Shown here one piece after another: positions 25,356 through 34,379 of a stretch of 38,323 nt of DNA. This DNA is from CAWKAV01 sp963847735 (GTDB lineage Bacteria; Desulfobacterota; Desulfuromonadia; Desulfuromonadales; BM103), in assembly GCA_963847735.1 (NCBI GenBank), contig CAWKAV010000026.1, positions 1-38,323 on the forward strand, in the 5' to 3' direction. Position 1 is the first letter of the stretch. Each line of letters starts with the position of its first letter. The translations under genes were made by a program, and so were the position numbers. A model generated the notes under the pieces. The model worked only from the letters and a program-made list of their open reading frames with translations, was not told the origin of the DNA and ran no database searches.

Positions 25356-27143
25356 CTAGATGGACGTTTCACTGAAAACCTGCGGATATCGCTGGCGCAT
25401 TTCTTTTTCGAGTGCACAATAAACCTCGTCGGCCGTTGCCAACGACAAGAGGTGAACGAGGAGCTGTTTGGCTTCCGAGAGTTCGACCTGTCGCATGACC
25501 CGCTTGACACGGGAGATATTGGCTGCATTCATGGAAAGCTCACTGAAGCCCAAAGCAATCAGCACCAGAGAGTACATATCTTCGCCGGCCATTTCTCCGC
25601 ACATCCCGACCTCAATACCGGCGTCCCTGGCGGCTTTGCAAACCCTTTGCAAGGCCTGAAGAACCGCTGGATGCATCGGCTCATAGAGGTAGGCGACATG
25701 TTCATTGCCGCGATCAATAGCCAGACAGTACTGGATCAAATCGTTGGTGCCGACTGAGAAAAAATCAACCTCTTTTGCCAGAAGGTCTGCAATCAAGACC
25801 GCTGCAGGGGTTTCAACCATAATGCCGATTTCAACATTTTCGCCTAAAGTGATACCGGTCGAAGCCATGTCCTGACGTTCTCTCTCCAGAAATTGTTTGC
25901 AGGCCCGCACCTCGGCAACACCTGAAATCATCGGGAACATGATGCGAATCGGCCCGAACGCCGAAGCCCTCAGGATAGCTCGCAACTGGGTTCTGAACAG
26001 GTTGACCTCTTTCAGGGAAAATCGTATGGCACGCAACCCCATGGCCGGGTTGACTTCATCAGAGAGGTTAAACTCGGGGACAAACTTGTCACCACCGACA
26101 TCAAGGGTTCTGATGGTGACCGGGAAGGGGGCCATCTGTTCCACGGCTGAACGATAGATGGCAAACTGCTCATCTTCGGAAGGTGGCCCATCGCCCGACA
26201 TGTAGAGAAATTCGGTACGGAACAAGCCGACACCCTTGGCGCCCTGCTCCAGAGCCGCAGGAATCTCTTCTACAAAATCGATATTACTGCGCAGGTCCAG
26301 AGAATAACCATCCCTGGTTTCGGCTGGCAATTTGCGGAACTGGACAAGTTCGGATTCCAGGTAATCGTAATGTCGCTTCTTCTTAAGGTACTCGCGGAAG
26401 GTCTCAGACGACGGCTTCAGAATCACCGTTCCGGTACTGCCATCGATAATCATAGGCGTACCATCCGGCACCAGTGATGTCACGGTTTCCAAACCCACCA
26501 CCGCAGGAATACCGAGGGAACGAGCCAGGATCGCTGTATGCGATGTACGCCCGCCGATATCAGTCACGAACCCAATGACCTTTTTCCTGTCAATTTGCAC
26601 GGTGTCCGCGGGCGAGAGGTCATGGGCGACGACAATGACCTGTTCTTTCACATCCGCCAGCGATTCACGAGATTCGCCGCGCAGATTTCGCATCAGCCGG
26701 TCACCTATGGAATCAATATCCGAGCGCCTTTCCCTCAGGTACTCGTCAGTAATCTTGTCGAACACCCGCCGCAGTTTACTCAAGACCCGGTTCAGAGCAC
26801 CCTCGGCGTTGACAAGTTCATCCTGAATCAGGCCGATCGTCTCGCCGATCAGCATTTCATCATCCAGAATCAACAGATGGGTATCGATAATGTAGAGGTG
26901 TTCAGCAAGCTCCTTACTGCCAGCCTGCTCTTTCACTTCCAGAAGTTGAAGTTTTGACTTTGCTACGGCATCCTTGAAGGCGGCGACTTCCAGAACGACC
27001 TCTACTGGCGAGATACGACGCTCAACAACGGCCATCCGGGCACGATTGACCTGGTGGCTCCTGGAAACGGCAATCCCCGGAGCTGCAGCGATACCGACGA
27101 GAATGGTATCCTCAGCTATGTCAATCTTCACCGAAGCCATCAT
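25356..27143 (-). CDS. ptsI: PTS enzyme I (phosphoenolpyruvate-protein phosphotransferase)
   Basis: Enzyme I takes the phosphate of phosphoenolpyruvate onto a histidine and passes it to HPr. The 595-residue protein has the HPr-binding helical domain, the swivelling domain with GGRTSHTAILARSLGIPAVVG read around the active His202, and the C-terminal PEP barrel with the FRTEFLYM and VGTNDLIQY motifs and the active-site cysteine in GMCGEMAGE. This is the sugar-type enzyme without an N-terminal GAF domain, so not PtsP. The start overlaps the ptsH end by 23 bases. Confidence 0.96.
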   Translation of the reverse strand: MMASVKIDIAEDTILVGIAAAPGIAVSRSHQVNRARMAVVERRISPVEVVLEVAAFKDAVAKSKLQLLEVKEQAGSKELAEHLYIIDTHLLILDDEMLIGETIGLIQDELVNAEGALNRVLSKLRRVFDKITDEYLRERRSDIDSIGDRLMRNLRGESRESLADVKEQVIVVAHDLSPADTVQIDRKKVIGFVTDIGGRTSHTAILARSLGIPAVVGLETVTSLVPDGTPMIIDGSTGTVILKPSSETFREYLKKKRHYDYLESELVQFRKLPAETRDGYSLDLRSNIDFVEEIPAALEQGAKGVGLFRTEFLYMSGDGPPSEDEQFAIYRSAVEQMAPFPVTIRTLDVGGDKFVPEFNLSDEVNPAMGLRAIRFSLKEVNLFRTQLRAILRASAFGPIRIMFPMISGVAEVRACKQFLERERQDMASTGITLGENVEIGIMVETPAAVLIADLLAKEVDFFSVGTNDLIQYCLAIDRGNEHVAYLYEPMHPAVLQALQRVCKAARDAGIEVGMCGEMAGEDMYSLVLIALGFSELSMNAANISRVKRVMRQVELSEAKQLLVHLLSLATADEVYCALEKEMRQRYPQVFSETSI

Positions 27144-27393
27144 TGATCAAAGTCCCGATTACCTGCATTGCCTGCACAGCATCTTCACCAGACACCATCA
27201 CAGTGATCAGTGAACCTTGCGGGGCCGCCAACATCAGAAGGCCCATAATACTCTTGCCGTTTACTTCGGTACCGTCCCTCTCAATCGTAACGTCCGATGA
27301 GAAGCGATTGGCTGTCTGAACCAGTTGAGCCGCAGCCCTGGCATGCAGGCCGAGACGATTTACAATCTTGAATTCTGAACTTTCTGTCGTCAT
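27121..27393 (-). CDS. ptsH: PTS phosphocarrier protein HPr
   Basis: HPr carries phosphate from enzyme I to the EIIA proteins. The 90-residue protein has the active His17 in NRLGLHARAAAQLV and the regulatory Ser48 in NGKSIMGLL, the serine that HPr kinase modifies; hprK is encoded in the same run, so both phosphorylation routes are available. The sequence NGKSIMGL supports real kinase recognition. It lies between the EIID gene and ptsI. Confidence 0.96.
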   Translation of the reverse strand: MTTESSEFKIVNRLGLHARAAAQLVQTANRFSSDVTIERDGTEVNGKSIMGLLMLAAPQGSLITVMVSGEDAVQAMQVIGTLINDGFGED

Positions 27394-27406
27394 TCAACCT
27401 CCATGG

Positions 27407-28159
27407 TCAAAACAGCAACGCCAGCAACAACAAACTGGACATTGTCAATAAAACAAGAAACAGGCTGGTCACTCCTTTATGAGCTAACCATGCAAAAAGC
27501 AGAACGATCGGCAATTGAACGAAACCCCAAACCACAGACAGGTCCTGATGTTCACAGCCTTTATAGGAGAAATATGCGCAGAGGACACCAACCAGAATCG
27601 TTGTAGATTCTTTGAGTCGAATCGCCAAATCTGGCAAGCGACATTTCTGCACGATTTCTATAGCTCTCAATTCCTGTTCATAACCGAGAATAAGTCCACC
27701 GCTCCGAAACAGCAGATGGGGCAAATTAAAGAGCACCAGAAAAACCACAGGAGCCCAGAGAGAACCTTGGCTCGCAACCAACAGGCCAACCAGAGCGGCG
27801 AGAGGTCGAACACCGCCCCAGAAGAGGGCATCGCCCATCGCCGCAAAAGGGGCCATGACCATATTTTTATAAGTCTCGGCATCGACCTCTTGCACTTCAC
27901 CTGCGAGCTGACGACCTTCCAGGCGCAGGATGGTTCCTGCAACTAGAGGGGCAAAATAGGGATGAGTGTTGAAATAGTCGGCATGACGCTGACACACCGC
28001 GGCAGGGATTTCTTCTCCATAGATAGCTCGTAAGCCAGGCCGCATCAGGTAGAAAAACCCAAGATTCTGCAACTTTTCAAAATTCCAGCTGGCCTGCAGT
28101 AGAAATGACCGCAGATACATATGCAGCAATGTCAGCCAGGAAAGGCGGGTTTCTTTCAT
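27407..28159 (-). CDS. PTS mannose/fructose/sorbose family IID component
   Basis: IID is one of the two membrane proteins that form the mannose-family PTS channel. The 250-residue protein starts with a soluble helical region (SFLLQASWNFEKLQNLGFFYLMRPG, read in parts) followed by AAVCQRHADYFNTHPYFAPLV, the conserved IID N-terminal block, and ends with several hydrophobic segments. It is somewhat shorter than E. coli ManZ. It lies four bases after IIC and 13 bases before ptsH. The substrate is unknown. Confidence 0.9.
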   Translation of the reverse strand: MKETRLSWLTLLHMYLRSFLLQASWNFEKLQNLGFFYLMRPGLRAIYGEEIPAAVCQRHADYFNTHPYFAPLVAGTILRLEGRQLAGEVQEVDAETYKNMVMAPFAAMGDALFWGGVRPLAALVGLLVASQGSLWAPVVFLVLFNLPHLLFRSGGLILGYEQELRAIEIVQKCRLPDLAIRLKESTTILVGVLCAYFSYKGCEHQDLSVVWGFVQLPIVLLFAWLAHKGVTSLFLVLLTMSSLLLLALLF

Positions 28160-28163
28160 ATTG

Positions 28164-28856
28164 TCATCTCAACCAAAGGACCAGTAAGGTCCCGGTAAAA
28201 GCGGTACAGAACAGGGAAATGCCGCGATTGACGTTGATCGTGCCGAGTAATGCAGCCGCCCCCACCAGAATCAGGCCGTATTGCAGACTTAATCCGGCTT
28301 CCCGCACGGCTCCAATCAGGAGAGGTGCCACAGAATAAAGGATAAAGCTGCCAGCCAGAATAATGACAAACGCTGTTGCCAGGCTAGCCAGCGCAAAACT
28401 TGCCAGACCGAGTAAATGTCTATGTTCCAGACCGTTAATGTTGCCCGCCATCAGAGCACGGCAACCGGAGACCGCAAGACGATCGTTAACGTGACGTGCC
28501 AGGCGATCAAAAACCTGGCCAAACTTGCCCAGAGGGATGGTCACCAGCACAGATAAAATCACGAAAGGCATGCCGGTCAAATTGAGCATGGGTCCGATAC
28601 TCAATGCCAGCACAGTCGCACCAACGGCGACCTGTGTATCATCAGGAGGTATCGTAGCGCCTACCGGTAATCGACCAAGCCAGAGTAACTCAAGCATCAT
28701 GCCGACCTCCATGCCAACCAGTGGGTTACCGAGAACCCACCCCGTCAATGACCCGGCAACCAGAGGACGGGATATCATGGACTGAACCAGGGCAACGCGA
28801 TCGAGGCCGGTCAACATAGCCACCAACCCGGTCAACAGATAGTCACCAACGACCAT
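28164..28856 (-). CDS. PTS mannose/fructose/sorbose family IIC component
   Basis: IIC is the sugar-binding membrane protein of the mannose-family PTS. The 230-residue, strongly hydrophobic product shows the family features SRPLVAGSLTGWVLGNPLVGMEVGMMLELLWLG read in parts in the first third, followed by PVGATIPPDDT. It is about 30 residues shorter than E. coli ManY. It starts directly after the IIB stop. Whether the pair really transports a sugar or serves only signalling cannot be seen from the sequence. Confidence 0.88.
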   Translation of the reverse strand: MVVGDYLLTGLVAMLTGLDRVALVQSMISRPLVAGSLTGWVLGNPLVGMEVGMMLELLWLGRLPVGATIPPDDTQVAVGATVLALSIGPMLNLTGMPFVILSVLVTIPLGKFGQVFDRLARHVNDRLAVSGCRALMAGNINGLEHRHLLGLASFALASLATAFVIILAGSFILYSVAPLLIGAVREAGLSLQYGLILVGAAALLGTINVNRGISLFCTAFTGTLLVLWLR

Positions 28857-29345
28857 TTATCGCCCTCCCGATCGAATCAACTTGTGCCAGTTCTGTTCAC
28901 GATCCGCAGGGACACATTGCGAAACGATTGTCACTCCCTGATCTTCAACTTGCTGCAACTTCTCAATATCATGCTGATCAAGCGCAATCGTACAGGTATA
29001 ACGATCCTTGCCTGCACTCGAATGCATGTTGCCAAGATTGAGCTTTGCATAAGAAACCCCGAGTTGACGAACTTTCAGGGCGTCCGTAGAATTGGCAAAC
29101 AGTAACATGACGCGCTTCCTGAGCAAATCAGCGGATCTGAGGATACTGGCAGTTTCCTCCAAGGTACCGATAATCAGCTTGATTGAACTCGGCATGGCCG
29201 CCTGCATCACCATGCATTGAAATGAGGCCCCTGCAACTTCATCACTGGCAACAACGATGCAATCGGCATTAACGTAGGGGACCCAGGCTTCCAGAACCTG
29301 ACCATGCACCAGACGGCTGTCAATGCGTGCCAAAACAATACTCAT
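28857..29345 (-). CDS. PTS mannose/fructose/sorbose family IIB component
   Basis: IIB accepts phosphate from IIA and donates it to the incoming sugar. The 162-residue soluble protein has the active-site sequence ARIDSRLVHGQVLEAW with His14 as the phosphorylated residue, the typical start of free-standing IIB proteins of this family. The length is normal. It lies between the separate IIA gene (57 bases upstream) and IIC. Confidence 0.92.
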   Translation of the reverse strand: MSIVLARIDSRLVHGQVLEAWVPYVNADCIVVASDEVAGASFQCMVMQAAMPSSIKLIIGTLEETASILRSADLLRKRVMLLFANSTDALKVRQLGVSYAKLNLGNMHSSAGKDRYTCTIALDQHDIEKLQQVEDQGVTIVSQCVPADREQNWHKLIRSGGR

Positions 29346-29402
29346 TAAGACAACTCCTGAACTAACTGGTGGTTAACGGACACACTAAAAACCGACAACC
29401 GC

Positions 29403-29804
29403 CTATCGCTGCAAGTGTTCACTGGCCAAGGTTATACTCTGCTGTCCATACGACTTGAGGATCGCTGCCAGTTCATCCAGACCAAGATTTTCCTGACTGT
29501 TGAAAAACTTGAGGAGCATCGGCAGGTTGACACCCGTCAGGACCTCCAATCTTTGTGGCTCCAGAAATGTCATACTGACATTGGCAGGAGTTCCGCCGAG
29601 CATGTCTGTCACGATAAGGACCGCATTATCTTCTCTCCCAACCTCAGCGACAGCCACAATAATGGCATCACGAATATCTTCCATCGAACTGCTTCGGGTC
29701 ACACTTATAGAACAGGAATTCCGAACAGGACCGATAATCATCTGCACAGAAGCCAGAAGTTCTGCACCAAGATTACCATGAGTCGCTACGACCAAACCAA
29801 TCAT
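29403..29804 (-). CDS. PTS mannose/fructose family IIA component
   Basis: A free-standing IIA of 133 residues. It opens with IGLVVATHGNLGAELL, His9 being the phospho-acceptor, and has the VTDMLGGTPANVSMTF block (about 67-82) of the family. It takes phosphate from HPr and passes it to IIB. It overlaps the rapZ end by four bases, so it is coupled to the regulatory genes, not to the transporter genes, which start after a 57-base gap. Confidence 0.93.
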   Translation of the reverse strand: MIGLVVATHGNLGAELLASVQMIIGPVRNSCSISVTRSSSMEDIRDAIIVAVAEVGREDNAVLIVTDMLGGTPANVSMTFLEPQRLEVLTGVNLPMLLKFFNSQENLGLDELAAILKSYGQQSITLASEHLQR

Positions 29805-30667
29805 GATACAAAATCCTTATCCAAATCTCTGTGACTGACCTGTACGTCACAACCAGCCCCAAGCAAGTAAGGTCCCAAGTCTTCGGCAACTGCAACGCTG
29901 CGGTGACGACCACCGGTGCAACCGATACCGATTGTCAGGCTGGTCTTGCCTTCCTGACGATAACGCGGCAGCAGGAAGAAGAGCAGCCCCTTCAGTTTGG
30001 CAAGAAAGGCCTGATAATCTGGCTGGTTCAAAACAAAGTTGCTGACCTCGGGGTCTAACCCGGTTTTCGGGCGAAGTTTTTCTACAAAATGGGGATTATC
30101 GAGAAATCGTACGTCAAAAACCAGGTCAGCTCCCAGAGGCAGGCCATCACGGAAGCCGAAAGATTGTACCTGCAAGTTCAATTTACCCTCTTGATCTTCT
30201 GAACCCAGTACGCAAGCCAGGACTCTCTGGCGAAGCTGATGAACTGTCATTCCAGAGGAATCCAGAATAATCGTTGCCATGCTTCGCAACCCTGACATGA
30301 TTTGCCTTTCTCTTCTGATAGCGGCCAGAATCCCCTCTTTCTGAACGAGAGGGTGACGACGACGTGTCTCCGAAAAACGCTTTACCAAGTCATGATCGGA
30401 GGCATCAAAAAACAGGACAACAACATCGTGCCCTTCCGCCTTTATCTGACGCAGGACCTCACGGCAATCGCCTAAAAAGTCAGAGCTCCTGGCATCAACA
30501 ACAGTCGCAACTTTTTCGTAGCCGTGATCGGTTAAAGATAGAAAGTCGGGAAGCATGACCAAGGGGAGGTTATCGATCACAAAAAAACCGGCATCTTCGA
30601 GGGCGCGGGCTCCGGTACTCTTTCCAGACCCGGACAAACCGGTGATAACGACCAGTTGTCGTTTCAT
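29801..30667 (-). CDS. rapZ: RNase adapter protein / nucleotide-binding protein RapZ
   Basis: The 288-residue protein has the N-terminal Walker A site GLSGSGKST (residues 10-18), a DARSSDFLGD segment and the C-terminal GIGCTGGRHRSV motif that marks the RapZ/YvcJ family. In E. coli RapZ steers RNase E to the small RNA GlmZ and so controls glucosamine-6-phosphate synthase; the RNA partners are not evident here, and the role in this group may differ. It overlaps hprK upstream and the IIA gene downstream by four bases each. Confidence 0.93.
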   Translation of the reverse strand: MKRQLVVITGLSGSGKSTGARALEDAGFFVIDNLPLVMLPDFLSLTDHGYEKVATVVDARSSDFLGDCREVLRQIKAEGHDVVVLFFDASDHDLVKRFSETRRRHPLVQKEGILAAIRRERQIMSGLRSMATIILDSSGMTVHQLRQRVLACVLGSEDQEGKLNLQVQSFGFRDGLPLGADLVFDVRFLDNPHFVEKLRPKTGLDPEVSNFVLNQPDYQAFLAKLKGLLFFLLPRYRQEGKTSLTIGIGCTGGRHRSVAVAEDLGPYLLGAGCDVQVSHRDLDKDFVS

Positions 30668-31647
30668 TCCAGGTTGTCCCCGATTATGGACTGGGCATGA
30701 ATCCTGGCTGTTTCAGCCATTCGTAGTTCCAACCGTTCCTCAAATTCTAAGGCACTGTGATAACCCATTTCCTTAAGAAACTGGTTGCGGGCCGCCACTT
30801 CAACAATAGTAGTAATATTTCTGCCATTTCGAACAGGAATCGTCTGCAAGGGCAGCTTCACTCCTAGCAATTCGTAGCTTTTCTCTTCAAACCCGAGACG
30901 ATCGTATTCATAACCATCCTGCCATTCAACGAGTTCAATAACCAGATCGATTTTCTTTCGCTCACGAATAGCGGCGACACCAAACAGATGCTTGATATTC
31001 AAGATGCCAAGCCCGCGTATCTCCATGTGATAATGCAACAGGTCGTTGCCTTCACCAAACAGAACCGCCGGCAGTTTCAAACGGACTTTAACGATATCAT
31101 CAGTCACAAGCCGATGGCCACGAAGAACCAGGTCCAGAGCGCACTCGCTTTTCCCGATACCACTCTTGCCGAGCAGGAGAATACCTACACCGAGCACGTC
31201 TACAAGCACTCCGTGCACATTGGTCTGAGCAAGCAGTCGTTCTTCCAGATATTGAGTGATCAGTGAGATAAAGGTAGAACTTTGGTGGTGACTGCGCAAC
31301 AGCGGGATGTTGTGACTTTCCGCTTCACGAACAAGACTGGCAGGAGGATCAAGATTCTTGGTAATAATAAAACAGCAGATATCAAGAGCACAGAGCTGAA
31401 CGATGTGATCTTCCGCCTTGCGTGCATCCTGTTGGGTCAAATCGGAAAGGTAACTGAGTTCCGTGGCGCCAAGAACCTGAATTCGATCAGGATGGAGATT
31501 CTTGGTATAACCGGCCAGGGCTAAGCCTGGTTTCTGAATTCTCGGAATCTGGACAAAACGATCCAGACCACGCTCACCTGCCAAAAGCTCCAGGTCGAGC
31601 CCAGCCTCCGTTTCGGACAGTAATTCTGAAATACTCAGTCTGGGCAT
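30664..31647 (-). CDS. hprK: HPr kinase/phosphorylase
   Basis: HprK phosphorylates and dephosphorylates the regulatory serine of HPr. The 327-residue protein has the N-terminal MurF-like domain, the conserved VHGVLVDVLGVGILLLG stretch (His145), the Walker A motif GKSGIGKS (160-167) and the second family signature EIRGLGILNIKHLFG (about 210-224). Target Ser48 is intact in the HPr encoded nearby. In Gram-negatives it often links the PTS to virulence or cell-wall control instead of catabolite repression. It starts 12 bases after ptsN. Confidence 0.95.
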   Translation of the reverse strand: MPRLSISELLSETEAGLDLELLAGERGLDRFVQIPRIQKPGLALAGYTKNLHPDRIQVLGATELSYLSDLTQQDARKAEDHIVQLCALDICCFIITKNLDPPASLVREAESHNIPLLRSHHQSSTFISLITQYLEERLLAQTNVHGVLVDVLGVGILLLGKSGIGKSECALDLVLRGHRLVTDDIVKVRLKLPAVLFGEGNDLLHYHMEIRGLGILNIKHLFGVAAIRERKKIDLVIELVEWQDGYEYDRLGFEEKSYELLGVKLPLQTIPVRNGRNITTIVEVAARNQFLKEMGYHSALEFEERLELRMAETARIHAQSIIGDNLE

Positions 31648-31659
31648 CTATTCAACCGG

Positions 31660-32124
31660 TTACAACTGGTCTTCCTCTTCAGCTATTATGCGATGAATTT
31701 CTGCTCCACCGGTTGCAGATTGCAGGCGTTCACGCACAGAGGGACTTTTCAGTAGTTTGGAAATACGGGCGAGGGTCTTCAAATGGATACCGACAGACTC
31801 TTCCGGAGCAACCAGAAGGAAAAAGAGATGAGCGGGCTTGCCATCCATTGAATCAAAATCAACACCATGGTGACTCAAACCAAAAGAAATCAGAAGGCGG
31901 TCAATATTCTTTAATTTGCCATGAGGAATCGCCACACCGTCCCCAATTCCTGTGGAACCGAGGCGCTCCCGCTCCATGAGAACTTTCAAAACATCATCCC
32001 GAACCAGACTCGAATCGGCTTTTAAGAGGGCCTCGGTCAACTCAGAAAGCACTTCCTTTTTTCCCGAACCTTTCAACTCAGCGACAATTGCAGCAGGATC
32101 AAGCAACTCCGAAATTTTCATCAC
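31660..32124 (-). CDS. ptsN: Nitrogen-type PTS EIIA protein PtsN
   Basis: A 154-residue EIIA-2 domain protein with the phosphorylation site IGDGVAIPHGKLKN (His68). PtsN does not transport sugar; in other bacteria it links phosphotransfer to potassium homeostasis, nitrogen metabolism and envelope stress. The position after rpoN and hpf and before rapZ matches the classic rpoN-hpf-ptsN-rapZ order, with hprK inserted. No ptsP or ptsO partner is present in the window, so general HPr may phosphorylate it. Confidence 0.93.
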   Translation of the reverse strand: MMKISELLDPAAIVAELKGSGKKEVLSELTEALLKADSSLVRDDVLKVLMERERLGSTGIGDGVAIPHGKLKNIDRLLISFGLSHHGVDFDSMDGKPAHLFFLLVAPEESVGIHLKTLARISKLLKSPSVRERLQSATGGAEIHRIIAEEEDQL

Positions 32125-32149
32125 GCGTCTACCTGGCTAAAAAAATCGT

Positions 32150-32183
32150 TAGAAAAAACAACAGGCTTTCACTTCACCGCCTG
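32150..32183 (-). terminator. Weak terminator-like hairpin between hpf and ptsN
   Basis: Short arms CAGGC (32179-32183) and GCCTG (32162-32166) are followed on the minus strand by TTGTTTTTTC. The five-base stem is weak, so it may only pause or partly end transcription. Confidence 0.35.
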
Positions 32184-32198
32184 CCAGTAAATATAAGG

Positions 32199-32744
32199 TT
32201 AGGACTGTGGCACAATCAATCCATAATTGCCATCTTTGCGACGATAAACCACGTTAATTTCCGCAGACAATGAATCTGTAAAAACCAGGAATTCCTTATC
32301 CAGCAAATCCATCTGCATAACGGCTTCATCCACTGACATCGGCTTCACCTGAAAGCTGTCAGACCTGATAATACTTGGTTCCGGATGCCCTTCATCGATA
32401 CTCTCAGCGGTATAAATAGTTTTTTCTACCCGCCGCTCACGTCCTCTCGACGGCTTGTGATCTTTGATCTTATCCTTGTAACGCTTTAATTGTCGATCAA
32501 GTTTATCCAACACCCCGTCAATTGCGGCATACATATCCGAGGTCTCTTCCGTTGCCTTAATGGTTATCCCCTTGGCTGTCAAAGAAACTTCCACTTTGTG
32601 ACGAATCTTTTTCTCCACAGAGAGAACCACCTGGGCTTCCACTGGTTCATCTATATATTTTTTTATTTTTGGCAATTTTTCTTCAATGTAGTTACGCACC
32701 GGTTCGCTGGTTTCCATATGTCTAAAAGTTACATTAATACGCAT
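32199..32744 (-). CDS. hpf: Ribosome hibernation promoting factor, long form
   Basis: From MRINVTFRHMETSEPVRNY the product is 181 residues, with an N-terminal S30AE domain (about 1-100) that binds the 30S decoding centre and a C-terminal dimerisation domain (about 120-180, ending MQMDLLDKEFLVFTD... in the family pattern). This is the long form that pairs 70S ribosomes into 100S dimers without a separate RMF. The start was chosen at the ATG behind AGGAGGTAATGAAATT; a longer frame adds seven residues. It follows rpoN, and a -10 box (32795-32800) suggests an extra promoter. Confidence 0.94.
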   Translation of the reverse strand: MRINVTFRHMETSEPVRNYIEEKLPKIKKYIDEPVEAQVVLSVEKKIRHKVEVSLTAKGITIKATEETSDMYAAIDGVLDKLDRQLKRYKDKIKDHKPSRGRERRVEKTIYTAESIDEGHPEPSIIRSDSFQVKPMSVDEAVMQMDLLDKEFLVFTDSLSAEINVVYRRKDGNYGLIVPQS

Positions 32745-32794
32745 AATTTCATTACCTCCTGACAAATGTTTGTGAAAAAGGCTGTCTTGTCATA

Positions 32795-32800
32795 ATTATA
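32795..32800 (-). promoter_or_regulatory. Possible hpf promoter (-10 box)
   Basis: A perfect TATAAT lies on the minus strand about 50 bases before hpf, but no good -35 box is found at 16-18 bases. It may be an activator-dependent promoter. Confidence 0.35.
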
Positions 32801-32829
32801 CCTGCTGGTTTCCATAAAACCATGCAAGA

Positions 32830-34281
32830 TCAAAACAAACGCTTCCTTTGGGTCGAAGAACCCACACCTAACATTTCGCGGTACTTGGTTACCGTACGGC
32901 GGGCGATATCAATTCCCTGGCCATGCAGGATTTCAACAATTCTCTGATCTGAGTAAGGCCTGCGAGCATTCTCAACGGCAATAATTCCCTTGATCTTGCT
33001 CTTCACACTCTCTGAAGCGACTGAGTCACCCTCAGTTGTGCTGATGCCACTATTGAAAAAGTATTTCAGTTCAAAAAGGCCCTGGGGGGTTTGAACGTAT
33101 TTATTGGTCGTCACACGACTGACCGTAGATTCGTGCATTTCGATGTCTTCTGCAACATCACGCAAAACCAGAGGTTTAAGATGCGCAATCCCAGAATCAA
33201 AAAAGTCACGCTGAAATTTGACAATACTCGTGGTAACCCGAAAAATTGTTCTCTGCCGTTGGTGAATACTTTTAATCAGCCAAAGAGCGCCGCGTAACTT
33301 CTCCTGAATATACTCACCAGCTTTATCATCAATTGACACAGAACCGGACAGGGCGTTGCGGTAAAAGGAATTGATCCTTAAATTCGGCAAGCCCTCATCG
33401 TTGAGGACCACAATATACTCATCACTGACTTTGTACACAAAGATATCCGGGATGATGTAATGAACATCCTCCTGACCATACTGACTGCCGGGGCGAGGAT
33501 CCAAGCTACCAATAAACTTGGCGGCGGCGAATACTTCCTCCAGGGGAACCTGGAGTTTCCTGGCAATGGCTTGATAACGACGGTTCTCCAGATCGACAAG
33601 ATGTTCATTGAGGAGGATAGCGACAATATCATCCGACATGCCGAGCTGTTCAACCTGCTTGAGCAGACATTCCTGAAGATTGCGACTGGCAACGCCGGGA
33701 GGATCGAAATTTTGAACCTCTGCGAGGACTTTTTCAACAAACTGAGGATCGCAGTCAACCTGAACAGCAAGCTCGTCTACAGAGACCCGCAGATAACCAT
33801 CTTCATCCACATTGCCAATAATTTCACTGGCAATGACTCTTTCCTGGTTTTCCAGCCTGGAAAGGTTTAACTGCCACGACAAGTGGTCAGCGAGAGAAGG
33901 TTTTTGGGTTAACAGACTTTCGTAGGAGGGGCGGTCATCATCATCTTCATAACTGTCGGCGGTACTGCCGCCAAGACTGTAGCTTTCCAGGTATGTCTTC
34001 CAGTCAATATCTGACAGACCATCGTTATCACCTTCAACTTCTTTGACACTCTCCTGAACTTGTGCATCGGGTATTTCAGAAGTCAGATCTTCTTCAGCTA
34101 GGGATTTCTCTTCAGAGGAATCCAGCCCTTCTTCGAGGACAGGGTTCTCTTCGAGTTCTTCGCGCACGACATCCATTAATTCCATACGCGATAGCTGCAA
34201 TAGTTTGATCGCCTGTTGCAGTTGCGGCGTCATCACCAATTGCTGACTAAGTCTGAGTTGTTGTCTGATCTCTAACGCCAT
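32830..34281 (-). CDS. rpoN: RNA polymerase sigma-54 factor
   Basis: RpoN directs transcription from -24/-12 promoters with enhancer-binding ATPases. The 483-residue protein has the glutamine- and leucine-rich region I (RQQLRLSQQLVMTPQLQQAI), an acidic region II (about 50-115), a core-binding domain and, near the C-terminus, the RpoN box ARRTVTKYRE. All regions are present, so it looks intact. It lies 98 bases after lptB and before hpf, the conserved context. The sigma-54 regulon genes themselves are not in the window. Confidence 0.97.
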   Translation of the reverse strand: MALEIRQQLRLSQQLVMTPQLQQAIKLLQLSRMELMDVVREELEENPVLEEGLDSSEEKSLAEEDLTSEIPDAQVQESVKEVEGDNDGLSDIDWKTYLESYSLGGSTADSYEDDDDRPSYESLLTQKPSLADHLSWQLNLSRLENQERVIASEIIGNVDEDGYLRVSVDELAVQVDCDPQFVEKVLAEVQNFDPPGVASRNLQECLLKQVEQLGMSDDIVAILLNEHLVDLENRRYQAIARKLQVPLEEVFAAAKFIGSLDPRPGSQYGQEDVHYIIPDIFVYKVSDEYIVVLNDEGLPNLRINSFYRNALSGSVSIDDKAGEYIQEKLRGALWLIKSIHQRQRTIFRVTTSIVKFQRDFFDSGIAHLKPLVLRDVAEDIEMHESTVSRVTTNKYVQTPQGLFELKYFFNSGISTTEGDSVASESVKSKIKGIIAVENARRPYSDQRIVEILHGQGIDIARRTVTKYREMLGVGSSTQRKRLF

Positions 34282-34379
34282 ATCACCATCATAACGGAAA
34301 AAGGATTCAACAGGTCAAATCTCTGACACTGTCGTACAGCTGTGTCCTCACTTCATTTCAAACCCAAAAAATCTGCACG

